Assembly: GCF_041053055.1 (NCBI RefSeq)
Contig: NZ_CP163443.1
Coordinates: 4,154,001 to 4,218,000 of the forward strand
Length of the DNA stretch: 64,000 nt
Reading direction: 5' to 3'
Source of the DNA: Streptomyces sp. R41
Lineage (GTDB): Bacteria > Actinomycetota > Actinomycetes > Streptomycetales > Streptomycetaceae
In this document: positions 1-7,467 of the stretch, in pieces
How the letters are laid out: the number at the start of each line of letters is the position of its first letter
How positions within the stretch are numbered: position 1 is the first letter of the stretch
Notes under the pieces: model-generated
What the model saw: only the letters and a program-made list of their open reading frames with translations
The model's database searches: none
Told to the model about the DNA's origin: nothing
Program-made: the position numbers and the translations under genes

Positions 1-1428
1 GAGGCCGGACACCTCGGCGAGTTTCCGTACTGGCAGTGGGTGCACCGCTCCAAAGACCGCGGCGCCACTTCGGCGGCACAGTGCGGGGGAAAGCTCAAGC
101 TGCGCACGTCCGGGCACACCGCCTCGCTCCGTTCCATCCTGGTCTCCTGTACCTGCGGGCAAGCTCCCGAGGTCTCGATGGAGGGTTCCTTCCGCAGGAA
201 CGCGCTCAAGGACCTGGGCCTCAAGTGCCGAGGCCCCCGTCCATGGCTCGGTGCCTCTGCCCCCGCTCAGGAGTGTGGACTTCCCCTGCGCACATTGCAG
301 CGTGGTTCTTCGGCGGTATGGCAGCCGGTGCTGAAGTCGGCGCTCTCCATCCCACCGTGGAGCGACGGCCGAGCGGATCCGCTCGCCGAACACTGGGACG
401 CGCTTCGTGAGTACGACGAGCGCGAGCATGTCGAGATCTACCTCAAAGGTGTTTTCAAGGGAAAGTGTCCTGTACCGCTGGACGAGGTGATGGCGCTGCT
501 CGACGCAGAGCGCGAGGAGGACCCCGATAGTGAGGCGGCTCCCACCTTCGATCACCGCTACCGCGCCCTGCGCAACAAGGAGTACGAGCGTCTTCGCTCG
601 GGTAACGACGAGAGCGAGCACACCCGCGACGAACAGTTCGTCTGCGAGACCCCGCTGGGCGACCAGAGCGTGCTCGATCCACTCGGCGTCACCGGCCCGA
701 TGCTGGTCAAGAAGCTTCGCGAGGTGCGCGCCCTGAATGCGTTCACCCGACTCATCGACGCCGAGTCGACGACCGACTCCAAGGAGATGCCACTGTCCGA
801 ACGCCCCCTGCGCTGGCTCCCGGCCATGGAGGTGCGGGGCGAGGGAGTCTTCCTCCGCCTGGACGAGGACCGACTGGACGCCTGGGAGAAGGCCCCGGCG
901 GTGGCGGCCCGGATCGAACGGATGCGTACCGCCCACCAGCGGGTGCTGGAGCAACGGGCCGACGACCCGAGCCAGGTCGTCCCCTCCCCCGCCACCCCGC
1001 GCATGGTGCTGCTGCACACCCTGGCCCACGTCCTCATCAACGAGTGGAGCCTAGAGGCGGGGTACCCGGCCGCGTCCCTGCGCGAGCGCCTGTACGCCGC
1101 CGACGACATGGCCGGGGTACTCGTCTACACGGCGACGAGCGACTCGGCGGGCAGCCTCGGCGGTCTCGTCGCGCAGGGCGAACCGGAGCTTCTCGACCGC
1201 ACGGTGCGTTCGGCCGTCCACCGTGCCGAGTGGTGCTCCTCCGACCCGCTCTGCGTCGAGTCCGAGGCATCTGGCACGGGCGGCACCAACCTCGCCGCCT
1301 GCCACGCCTGCGTGATGCTCCCGGAGACGAGTTGCGAGCACAACAACATCCTGTTGGACCGAGCGTTGCTCGTCGGTACCCCGGACGATCCTCATCTGGG
1401 CTTCTTCGCGAACGTACTGGAGCAGTGA
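1..1428 (+). CDS. drmB: DrmB-like DISARM protein, DUF1998 domain (5' end outside window)
   Basis: The frame is open from base 1, so only the C-terminal 475 residues are visible. They hold conserved DrmB landmarks: an aromatic stretch GEFPYWQWVH, a Cys-rich zinc-ribbon-like part (SCTCG, LKCRGPRPWLG), LRTLQRGSS, then the DUF1998 block with HTLAHVLINEWSLEAGYP, YTATSDSAGSLGGL, WCSSDPLC and LAACHACVMLPETSCE. DrmB is a core protein of the DISARM anti-phage system, normally encoded between helicase drmA and PLD-nuclease drmC. No drmC follows; the next gene is on the other strand. The rest of the system, if present, must lie to the left. Assignment to the family is strong; activity of a complete system is unknown. 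Confidence 0.88.
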   Translation, partial: EAGHLGEFPYWQWVHRSKDRGATSAAQCGGKLKLRTSGHTASLRSILVSCTCGQAPEVSMEGSFRRNALKDLGLKCRGPRPWLGASAPAQECGLPLRTLQRGSSAVWQPVLKSALSIPPWSDGRADPLAEHWDALREYDEREHVEIYLKGVFKGKCPVPLDEVMALLDAEREEDPDSEAAPTFDHRYRALRNKEYERLRSGNDESEHTRDEQFVCETPLGDQSVLDPLGVTGPMLVKKLREVRALNAFTRLIDAESTTDSKEMPLSERPLRWLPAMEVRGEGVFLRLDEDRLDAWEKAPAVAARIERMRTAHQRVLEQRADDPSQVVPSPATPRMVLLHTLAHVLINEWSLEAGYPAASLRERLYAADDMAGVLVYTATSDSAGSLGGLVAQGEPELLDRTVRSAVHRAEWCSSDPLCVESEASGTGGTNLAACHACVMLPETSCEHNNILLDRALLVGTPDDPHLGFFANVLEQ

Positions 1429-1539
1429 CATCCAGCTGACCGTGGGGCCCCGACACAGATCGGCGTCTTGTACCACGACGTCTCGGTAGGGCCGGGGACT
1501 GGCGCGGTAGCTGAAGCTCCCTTTCCAGTCCCAGCCGCA

Positions 1540-1668
1540 TCACACTGCGCCCGCAGTTCTCCCGCACGTGGTTGGGAATTCTTGGTAGCCGCTGTCACTC
1601 TTCCACTGGGAGTCCCAGAACCAGACATCGGAGACGTCCCCGGCGGACATGTGGACATACTCCGCCAT
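1540..1668 (-). CDS. possible 42-aa small ORF downstream of the ATPase gene
   Basis: An ATG (MAEYVHMSAGD...) lies 34 nt after the stop of the minus-strand ATPase gene, with a GGAGTGAGG-like sequence upstream. The product is short, acidic in its first half and rich in Trp and aromatic residues (VWFWDSQW). I do not recognise it. It could be a real small protein of the regulator locus or chance. The remaining bases 1429-1539 show nothing I can assign. Confidence 0.28.
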   Translation of the reverse strand: MAEYVHMSAGDVSDVWFWDSQWKSDSGYQEFPTTCGRTAGAV

Positions 1669-1702
1669 TGCTGCCGGTTGATCCTCACTCCTCATTGCCT
1701 GT

Positions 1703-2347
1703 CTACTCCGCCTCCGCCTCGAAGTGCATCTGGGCTCGATCGAGGGCTTCATCGGCATCAAGACCATGCACGCGAAGCCAGTGGAGGAGGTCAGCGATGA
1801 CGTTGATCACCGCCTCCTGCGCTACAGCCTCGCTCAGCATGCTTGGGCCCGGGTTGCCGGGCAGCTTCAATGCGCCGTAGACACCGAGCATCGCTCCTGC
1901 TCTTGCCACAGGCGCGCCCCCACTGTGGCCATGGGGCGAGTTCAGACCGGTGGGCAGTTCGCACCAGGTAACCTTTCGGTCGGGGTGGAGCTGGACACCC
2001 CAGCAGTCGGCAATGGTGTCGACGAGTGCCATTCCTCGACCGCCTTCGGAGTCGACGCCCGCCTCCAGGAGTGTCGGCAAGACCAGCGTGTCGGGGTCGT
2101 GGACCTCGATGCGCAGACGAGTGCCGTTCATGGAGACGGCGAGCGTGGTCGGGGTACCCGGGCCCACGTGTGTGATGACGTTGGAGACCAGTTCGCTGAC
2201 GCAGAGTTGAGCCGGGTCGATGGCCTCGTGCAGGCCCCAGAGGCCGAGCTGAAGCCGCATGATGCGGCGCAGGGCGGCTACTTCCTCGGGTTCGGCCGTG
2301 AAGGCCAAGTCCCATGGCTTCCGCACCATGCATGCCTGCTGAATCAT
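1703..2347 (-). CDS. ATP-binding protein, HATPase_c (RsbW/anti-sigma-like)
   Basis: The 214-aa product has a GHKL ATPase fold: N box SELVSNVITH near residue 55 and a G1-like DSEGGRGMALVDTIADCWG near residue 100. This is typical of the many Streptomyces RsbW-type kinases without an obvious sigma partner. The start at 2347 is preceded by AGAGGGG at 6 nt. It is divergent from the XRE/DUF397 pair, the usual trio seen beside whiJ/abaA-like loci in Streptomyces. The C-terminal 80 residues are unfamiliar. Role inferred: signalling or anti-sigma regulation in development; no direct target can be named. Confidence 0.8.
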   Translation of the reverse strand: MIQQACMVRKPWDLAFTAEPEEVAALRRIMRLQLGLWGLHEAIDPAQLCVSELVSNVITHVGPGTPTTLAVSMNGTRLRIEVHDPDTLVLPTLLEAGVDSEGGRGMALVDTIADCWGVQLHPDRKVTWCELPTGLNSPHGHSGGAPVARAGAMLGVYGALKLPGNPGPSMLSEAVAQEAVINVIADLLHWLRVHGLDADEALDRAQMHFEAEAE

Positions 2348-2504
2348 GCACAACCCCTCTCTGTGACGTGAGCTATACCTCTGTCAGGATGCTGGTGACA
2401 CATCCCGCCATGCAATGTGCACGGCGGGATTCCCACTTCCGAGTGATTGGCAAGCACACCCCTTGGCGTGAGACTGAACACCCGATATCCGAAAGAGGGT
2501 TGAG

Positions 2505-3353
2505 ATGGCCGGTTCACCGACGGCACGCCGTCGTCGTCTCTCGATCGAGCTCAAGAAGCTCCGAGAGAAGAGCGGACTCACCTGCGCACAGGTCGGTGAA
2601 GCTCTGGACTGGAGTGGGTCCAAGGTCAACCGGATGGAGACCGGCAGTGGCCGCATCCAGCCGTCCGACATCGATGCCCTGTGCCGCTTCTACAACACCA
2701 GCGACGAGCTGCGGGAATTCCTCAAGTCCCTGGCGAGGCTGGCCAAGACGCGCGGATGGTGGCAAGTCCACGGCTCCGGTGTGCCCGAGTGGTTCTCGAT
2801 CTACATCGGCTTGGAGCAGGACGCCTCCACGATTCGTCAGTACCAGTGCGAGTTGCTACCCGGCCTCATGCAGACCACTGCTTACGCCTCGGAACTCCAC
2901 AAGACCGGCGCGCACATGACGCCTGCCGACATCGACCGCGCGGTGCGGGTCAGACTGGAACGCCAATCCATACTCACGCGCCCCGAGGCCCCGGACGCCT
3001 GGTTCATCGTGAACGAGGGCTGCCTGCGCAATGTCATTGGAGATCGGGCATTGATGCGTGAGCAGCTCGAACGCGCCCTGGAGTCAGCGGAGTTGCCGAC
3101 CGTCACCTTGCAGATCCTGCCCTTCGACTCCGGCACCTACCCGGCCACCGGTTCGTTCACCATGCTTGGCTTCCCGGATCCAGAAGACCAGGACATCGTG
3201 TATCGGGATGGCATCACCGATGCCATGTATCTGGAGGGCGAACATCATGTTCGGGAGTACACACGGGCCTTCGACGGCTTGCGGGCCGCAGCCTTGAGCC
3301 CTCAGCGGTCCACCGAGTTGATCAAAACCGTTCTGAAGGAATACGCGCGATGA
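2505..3353 (+). CDS. XRE-family HTH regulator with DUF5753
   Basis: A 282-aa protein. An N-terminal Xre helix-turn-helix (SGLTCAQVGEALDWSGSKVNR, residues about 20-40) is followed by the DUF5753 domain (FIGLEQDAS-like segment, QCELLPGLMQTTAYA, RQSIL..., WFIVNEGCLR, LPFDSGTYPATGSFTML). The start has AAAGAGGG upstream. The stop overlaps the next start (ATGA), so it is translationally coupled to the DUF397 gene. Such pairs (WhiJ/BldB-type) control development or nearby biosynthetic genes in Streptomyces; here the neighbour is the graspetide fossil, so the regulator may have outlived its target. Confidence 0.9.
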   Translation: MAGSPTARRRRLSIELKKLREKSGLTCAQVGEALDWSGSKVNRMETGSGRIQPSDIDALCRFYNTSDELREFLKSLARLAKTRGWWQVHGSGVPEWFSIYIGLEQDASTIRQYQCELLPGLMQTTAYASELHKTGAHMTPADIDRAVRVRLERQSILTRPEAPDAWFIVNEGCLRNVIGDRALMREQLERALESAELPTVTLQILPFDSGTYPATGSFTMLGFPDPEDQDIVYRDGITDAMYLEGEHHVREYTRAFDGLRAAALSPQRSTELIKTVLKEYAR

Positions 3354-3580
3354 GCATTTCCGGTCCCACCGTCCCCCACGATCGCTTGGCGTGGTTCAAG
3401 TCTTCGTACAGCAATGGCGCAGGCGGCGAGTGCGTCGAATGTGCGCACGCTGGCGATGACACGCTGATACGTGACTCCAAGGACCGCAGCAGTCCCATCG
3501 TGACTGTTCGGATTCCTGCTTGGAACAGCTTCCTCAAGGCCTTGGCCCAAAGTGCCCTAGAACGCGGTCCGTTGATGTGA
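3350..3580 (+). CDS. DUF397 small protein, partner of the XRE regulator
   Basis: A 76-aa protein with the DUF397 pattern: AWFKSSYSNGAGGECVECAH followed by IRDSKDRSSPIVTV and a final AWNSFLKAL. It overlaps the upstream XRE gene by 4 nt and is certainly co-translated with it. DUF397 proteins are thought to act with their cognate HTH protein, in an antitoxin-like or anti-regulator manner. The stop is at 3578-3580 and decayed sequence begins immediately after. Confidence 0.9.
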   Translation: MSISGPTVPHDRLAWFKSSYSNGAGGECVECAHAGDDTLIRDSKDRSSPIVTVRIPAWNSFLKALAQSALERGPLM

Positions 3581-3605
3581 CGACGGAGCCGGGGCCTCTC
3601 GCAAC

Positions 3606-3815
3606 TTGCCCTTCGGCTTTCTGGTGCCTACCGCACGTCTCCTTGGCGGTGCACGAGGGATCGTATTCGAATCGTTCGACTTCGCCGTGACGCCCGATGG
3701 CGAGTGGGTGTTCTTCGAGAACAACTCCGCCGGCACCTGGGCATGGGTGGAATACCGAACCGGCCTGCCGATCACTGCTGCGCACGCCGACTACCTGCGA
3801 GGAGCCACCGAATGA
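3606..3815 (+). pseudogene. C-terminal remnant of a graspetide ATP-grasp ligase
   Basis: Seventy codons end with the hallmark C-terminus of MvdD/SAV_5884-type ATP-grasp peptide maturases: a YVDFAV-like strand (FESFDFAVTPDGEWVFFENN), then AGTWAWVEYRTGLPITAAHADYL. The E-N-N segment corresponds to the Mg-ATP-binding ENxxG region. The intact enzyme is over 300 residues and installs side-chain ester or amide crosslinks in a precursor peptide. Everything upstream of this piece is missing; the DUF397 gene stops 25 nt before it. It overlaps the next remnant by ATGA, as in intact operons. Family call is by eye. Confidence 0.65.
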
Positions 3816-4075
3816 CTTGGCCGGACAGCCGAGTGTCGGCCGCGCTGCGGCAGAGGTTCGCCGGGGAACTCGACTCACAGTTCGACAGAGGATGGGGCGA
3901 CGCGTTCGCGGCCGTCCCGACACATCTTCGAGGCTCGCGCTGCTAGTGGGATGCTCTCGAAGACCTCGCCGTCTTCCACGGCGTACCTCATCGCGATGAG
4001 CTCCGCGTGACCATCACCCCGAGTCGGAAAACCGTCTGGTACGACGTGCCTGACGGGCCTCGTGGGAACTGCACG
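3812..4075 (+). pseudogene. internally deleted graspetide-locus methyltransferase (PIMT-like)
   Basis: The frame opens with an N-terminus like that of protein-isoaspartate methyltransferases from ATP-grasp peptide clusters, including DRGWGDAFAAVPTHL at residues 25-39. A TAG stops it at 3944-3946. Reading on in the same frame gives a C-terminus-like stretch (WDALEDLAVFHGVPHRDEL, then VTITPSRKTVWYDVPDGP). The SAM-binding middle of about 250 residues is absent. So an internal deletion appears to have joined the two ends. In intact loci this enzyme forms the aspartimide of imiditide-type graspetides. Confidence 0.6.
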
Positions 4076-4086
4076 GAAGTGACGCC

Positions 4087-4125
4087 CAGGGCCTGTCCGG
4101 CGGATCTTGCCGGACAGGCCCCTGG
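4087..4125. terminator. long inverted repeat, bidirectional terminator
   Basis: GGCCTGTCCGGC pairs with GCCGGACAGGCC around a short GGATCTT loop, with outer CAG/CTG pairs. It lies between the graspetide fossil and the end of the convergent DUF1062 gene, so it can stop both. GTCCGGCGGAT inside it recurs at 4890 beside the IS remnant and at 39305. Confidence 0.6.
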
Positions 4126-4138
4126 TCCCGAGGAGGGC

Positions 4139-4687
4139 TCAGCGCTTGAGCGTGAAGGTGAAGTCGCCGGAGAGCTTGCCGCTCAGCCGGACGGCCGAAA
4201 CGAGTTTCCCCTCCGTGATCAGTCTCTCGACCTCGGCCCGCGAGAGACCGCACCCTTCAGCGATCAGTCGCACCGGCCGGACAGGGATCCGCGCCGCGAA
4301 GCGGACCGAGACGTCGATCACCTCGCGGTCCAGGTGATCCGATCCGCCGGTGTCGAGGCGCCAGGCGTTGTCCCAGTCGAGGGCGATGCGATTACGGCGC
4401 CGCACGAGCGGATCCTGGAGCAGTTCAGCTGCCAGACCAGGGTCGTTGTCATGCATCCGGTCCAGCAGCTCAGGTCGTATGGAGCGCACATTCCTGCGCT
4501 CCAGGACCGTGAACTTTGCCGTTTCCCCGCAAGCGGTGCAGAGCGCGAGGAGCCAGGCGTCGAGGAGCTTGTGGTTGGCGTTGACGCGAAATTTGCCGTT
4601 TGCCCGGAAGCGCTCGGACGCGCACGCGTGGCAACGGCGGAGGACGATCGGCAGGCAGGTGGGCATGACCACCCAGTTTTCGAGCAC
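4139..4687 (-). CDS. DUF1062 domain protein
   Basis: A 182-aa protein with two N-terminal Cys pairs, CHAC and CTAC (residues about 19-22 and 50-53), that suggest a zinc ribbon. Then follow KLLDAWLLALC, a central basic stretch (RRRNRIALDWD) and a C-terminal GLSRAEVERLITEGKLVS that resembles an S4/HTH-like motif. Length and motifs fit DUF1062, an uncharacterised family. Transcribed alone, toward the terminator at 4087. No function is known. Confidence 0.82.
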   Translation of the reverse strand: MLENWVVMPTCLPIVLRRCHACASERFRANGKFRVNANHKLLDAWLLALCTACGETAKFTVLERRNVRSIRPELLDRMHDNDPGLAAELLQDPLVRRRNRIALDWDNAWRLDTGGSDHLDREVIDVSVRFAARIPVRPVRLIAEGCGLSRAEVERLITEGKLVSAVRLSGKLSGDFTFTLKR

Positions 4688-4879
4688 AGAAGTACACCGG
4701 TTTCAGTGAGAAGTCCGCAGCAAAAAGCAGCGCGGCGCACATGCGCGACGCGCGACGATTCAGCACTCGGGAGGTCTCACAGGGTGTACAACGGCACGTC
4801 CTTGACTCGACGACTTGGTTCGGCAGCACGGTAATGGCGCACAGCGGCGCTGCTCCACTGGTTTTCGAGCGCCTCACCG

Positions 4880-5320
4880 CCAGGTTCTGTCCGGCGGATC
4901 ATGGACGAAGCCAGAGCGGGGCGGTGCTGTCGGGGCGTGTGTCTTTTCCCCGCACTCGCGGCGGCTTCTTGCGCGCTCCGGCCGCGTGTTGGTGGGCGCG
5001 ACAGGAGGTGGAATCCACGCTCGCCATGGACCGGTCGATGCGGCCTGCCGCGTCGGCGTCGGCGTCGGCTTGGACGGCCCGCAGGATCTTGTCCCACGTG
5101 CCGTTCGCCGACCAGCGTCTGTGTCGTTCGTAGACGGTCTTCCACTTGCCGAGACGTGCGGGCAGATCCCGCCAGGGCACTCCGGCCCGCTCCCGGAAGA
5201 GGATCCCGTGATCACCCTGCGGCGGCTCCTCCAACGCCCGCCCCGCCGACCCGTCTTGGGCAAATGTGGCTTCAGCCGGGCCCACCTGTCTGCCCCCCCC
5301 CAAGCACGCATGAGTACCCG
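4880..5320 (-). mobile_element. broken IS5-family transposase (DUF4096 N-terminal part)
   Basis: The minus strand encodes the N-terminal half of an IS5-family transposase. WARLKPHLPKTGRRGGRW is in one frame; after a frameshift near 5215 come GVPWRDLPARLGKWKTVYERHRRW and VDSTSCRAHQHAAGARK in another. The D of VDST is the first catalytic Asp. The rest of the DDE domain is missing beyond about 4880. No clean terminal inverted repeats are visible. Bases 4690-4880 hold no recognisable gene. It is a dead insertion between accessory genes. Confidence 0.8.
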
Positions 5321-5326
5321 TACTCA
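5311..5326. promoter_or_regulatory. perfect MacR-type box upstream of tandem membrane genes
   Basis: TGAGTACCCGTACTCA is two 7-bp inverted repeats with a 2-bp spacer, inside a longer GCATGAGTA...TACTCATGC palindrome (5308-5329). It matches the consensus TGAGTACnnGTACTCA that I recall for the Streptomyces two-component regulator MacRS, whose targets are membrane-protein genes. It sits 66 nt before the start at 5393. Confidence 0.65.
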
Positions 5327-5392
5327 TGCCTGAGCGCGCCCTCCGGTCCACCGTGGAGAACACCACCCACGGACCCTCCGAACGGACCCGCG

Positions 5393-5746
5393 ATGCCGAA
5401 CGCCTCCCGCCCGCGCCGCCTCTCGCGCCTGCGCCAGCTCCTCGCGCTCGCCACGGACAACTGGCCCGCCCGGAGCTATCTGGCTGTCTTCGCCGCCTCC
5501 GTCCCGGTCGCGTTCCTCTTCCCGGAGAGCATCTACGCCACGGGCCACCTGCTGCTCACGGCACCCCTCTCCTCCCTGGGCATGGTCCTCCCCTTCGGCC
5601 CCGGCACCGAGGGCGGCGGAGCGGCCGAGGCTCTCGCCATCGCCTTCTCGGCCGTCTGGCTCCTCCTGAGCGCACTCGTCAACGCCGCCGCGCTCGGCGC
5701 CCTCGCCCACCACGTCCGCGACCTCCGCACCACCGGGCACGCGTGA
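5393..5746 (+). CDS. small membrane protein, SCO4225-like family (copy 1)
   Basis: A 117-aa protein: basic N-terminus, DNWPARSYLAV, then three hydrophobic segments (about residues 28-45, 57-70 and 85-108). It resembles the SCO4225-type small membrane proteins of Streptomyces. The next gene encodes a clear paralogue (shared DNW.AR.YLAV and A.GLLAH/ALGALAHH ends), so this is a tandem duplication. A MacR-type box lies upstream, suggesting control by a cell-envelope/morphogenesis signal. Function unknown. Confidence 0.75.
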   Translation: MPNASRPRRLSRLRQLLALATDNWPARSYLAVFAASVPVAFLFPESIYATGHLLLTAPLSSLGMVLPFGPGTEGGGAAEALAIAFSAVWLLLSALVNAAALGALAHHVRDLRTTGHA

Positions 5747-5827
5747 ACTCCTCCCGCGCCGGACCCTCCGACCTCCCCCCACGCCCCCACTCGTATCTCG
5801 CACCACTCCGAACAGAAAGGAACGGAC

Positions 5828-6184
5828 ATGGCGCGTTCTGCACGCCCCCGCCTGCGGAGGACTCGAGCCCTGCTGGCGCCCGCGGTGGACAACTGGCTCG
5901 CGCGCGGGTACCTCGCCGTGGTCGCGGCGTCGCTGGGGTTCTTCCTGTACGCCGCGTACTTGTCGCCGGACCCGGGGTTCGCCGGGATCTGGCCGTACAT
6001 GGCCACGGCGCCGCTCAGCACCCTCGCCTTCCTGGTGACGACACCAGCGTGGGACTCCTCGCTCGCCTGGCTGAGCCCGTTGATCTTCTCCGTCGTTGCG
6101 GCCCTGTCCGGGCTGTTCAACGCCGTACTGCTCGGCCTGCTCGCACACAGGCTGCGGGCACAGGAACCGCGCCCGGCCGCCTGA
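5828..6184 (+). CDS. small membrane protein, SCO4225-like family (copy 2)
   Basis: A 118-aa paralogue of the preceding gene with the same layout: basic N-terminus, VDNWLARGYLAVVAASLGFFLYA, TAPLSTLAFLV and a final ALSGLFNAVLLGLLAHRL. The start follows AGAAAGGAACGGAC, an adequate ribosome site. The 81-nt gap from copy 1 has no terminator, so both are probably one transcript from the promoter near the MacR-type box. Confidence 0.75.
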   Translation: MARSARPRLRRTRALLAPAVDNWLARGYLAVVAASLGFFLYAAYLSPDPGFAGIWPYMATAPLSTLAFLVTTPAWDSSLAWLSPLIFSVVAALSGLFNAVLLGLLAHRLRAQEPRPAA

Positions 6185-6211
6185 GGGAAGTGCCGGATCA
6201 GCAGGCCCGGT

Positions 6212-6241
6212 GCAGGGTGTGACGGCTGAGCACCACCCTGC
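6212..6241. terminator. hairpin between convergent genes
   Basis: GCAGGGTG and CACCCTGC pair around a 14-nt loop, between the plus-strand membrane gene and the end of the minus-strand gene at 6246. Confidence 0.5.
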
Positions 6242-6245
6242 CGCG

Positions 6246-6938
6246 TCAGTACGGGCCCGGCACCAGGTCGGCGGCCATCGGATAGCCGATTGCCGCGGCG
6301 GCTTCAGCGACATCCTCCATGGACGCCGAGGAGTTGAGCCTCGCGATCTGCGTTCGGTCGAGCGGGTGCAGGTCGTAAATGCGGCGTACGGCCTCGATGT
6401 CGACCGTCGTCTCGTAGTAGTCCTCGGCGAACTCCTGGAACGCCTCCGGCGTCGGGGCGAGGAGGAGCTCGAACAGCCAGTCCGAGCCGTCGGGGTCGGG
6501 ATGTCCTTCGGGGAAGGTGATCGGTCCGGTTTTCCAGGACTGGTCTGTCGACTCGCGCCACACGCACACGGTCACCACGGGCGTTCCGTCCTCGTCCGTG
6601 AAGGCGGGCTCGTCGACGTAGCACTGGAAGGGCTCGGGTACGGAGTCCAGGACACCCGGCCATGGGGCGGGCACGTCGTCGTGGTGGTACGGGCTCAGGG
6701 GGGACTCGTGGTCGAAGCCGCGGATGTATGCGCCGGCGGGGGCGAAGACGATGTCGTACTCGTCGCCGGATCCGTTGCCCATCGAGGCCAGTTCCTCGGT
6801 TTCCGACCACTGGGAGTTGTACGAGTAGTAGCGCTCGCCTTCGGGATTGAGTATCGCCTCCGCCATGGCCATCGAGCGGCAGAGATCTCGCAGGGAATCG
6901 ATATCGGGGAGCGCCCGGGCAACGTCGTGAGCAGTCAT
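6246..6938 (-). CDS. hypothetical acidic protein
   Basis: About 230 aa from the ATG at 6938 (MTAHDVARALPDIDSL). No signal peptide or membrane segment. It is rich in Asp, Glu and aromatic residues (YYSYNSQWSETEEL, SPYHHDDVPAPWPGV). The style recalls SMI1/KNR4 or immunity-type proteins of polymorphic toxin systems, but no diagnostic motif is visible and no toxin gene is adjacent. A further in-frame start 24 nt upstream is possible. Confidence 0.6.
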   Translation of the reverse strand: MTAHDVARALPDIDSLRDLCRSMAMAEAILNPEGERYYSYNSQWSETEELASMGNGSGDEYDIVFAPAGAYIRGFDHESPLSPYHHDDVPAPWPGVLDSVPEPFQCYVDEPAFTDEDGTPVVTVCVWRESTDQSWKTGPITFPEGHPDPDGSDWLFELLLAPTPEAFQEFAEDYYETTVDIEAVRRIYDLHPLDRTQIARLNSSASMEDVAEAAAAIGYPMAADLVPGPY

Positions 6939-7019
6939 GGGGCACATCCAAGCGGGTGCCACTGACAGTCCCGGACCGAGGGTGGTCCAATCTCGGTCAG
7001 GCGGCGGCCGTTTGCCCGT

Positions 7020-7271
7020 TCAGATGTGCTTTAGGAAGGCGGACACTGCGGCGTGCAGCTGGGTCGGCTGGTCCGAGTGGACGTCGTGGGAGGCGTTGGG
7101 GATCACTTGGACTGTTGTCGTGCTGGCGCGGCGGGATTGCATTTCCGTGGCCTCGGGCTCGGGCATGGTTCCGGTGTCGCCTAGGACGACGAGGGTGGGG
7201 CAGCGGATTTTGTCCCAGTCAAGCCAGTAGGAGTGGGAGTGGAGCACCCCGACCGCCCCCGGCCAACGCAT
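7020..7271 (-). pseudogene. C-terminal remnant of an alpha/beta hydrolase
   Basis: The 83 residues match only the end of an alpha/beta hydrolase: WDKIRCPTLVVLGDTGTMPEPEA carries the acid-residue strand and NASHDVHSDQP the catalytic His. The nucleophile elbow and the preceding 150 residues are absent. Bases 7272-7467 hold no further coding sequence I can support. Non-functional relic. Confidence 0.7.
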
Positions 7272-7467
7272 CGTGCTGACCCCCGGTGACTGACCCCCGC
7301 CCGCCCCGCTGCCGTCGTACGGGCGGAGCTCAGGGGGCTGGGCTCACCCTTCGGGCTCTCCTACGGTCCGGTGCTCAACTCTCGTCGCTGCCTCGGCCAC
7401 GCCTCCGCCCCGCGAGGGACGTACCAGAGGCGCGTACCCGCGGGGCAGGGGCTGTCGGGCCGCGGCG

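Noticed and set aside
4741..4880. A coding remnant downstream of the transposase fragment
   Set aside because: Short frames with no homology I can recognise; could be either IS tail or random sequence.
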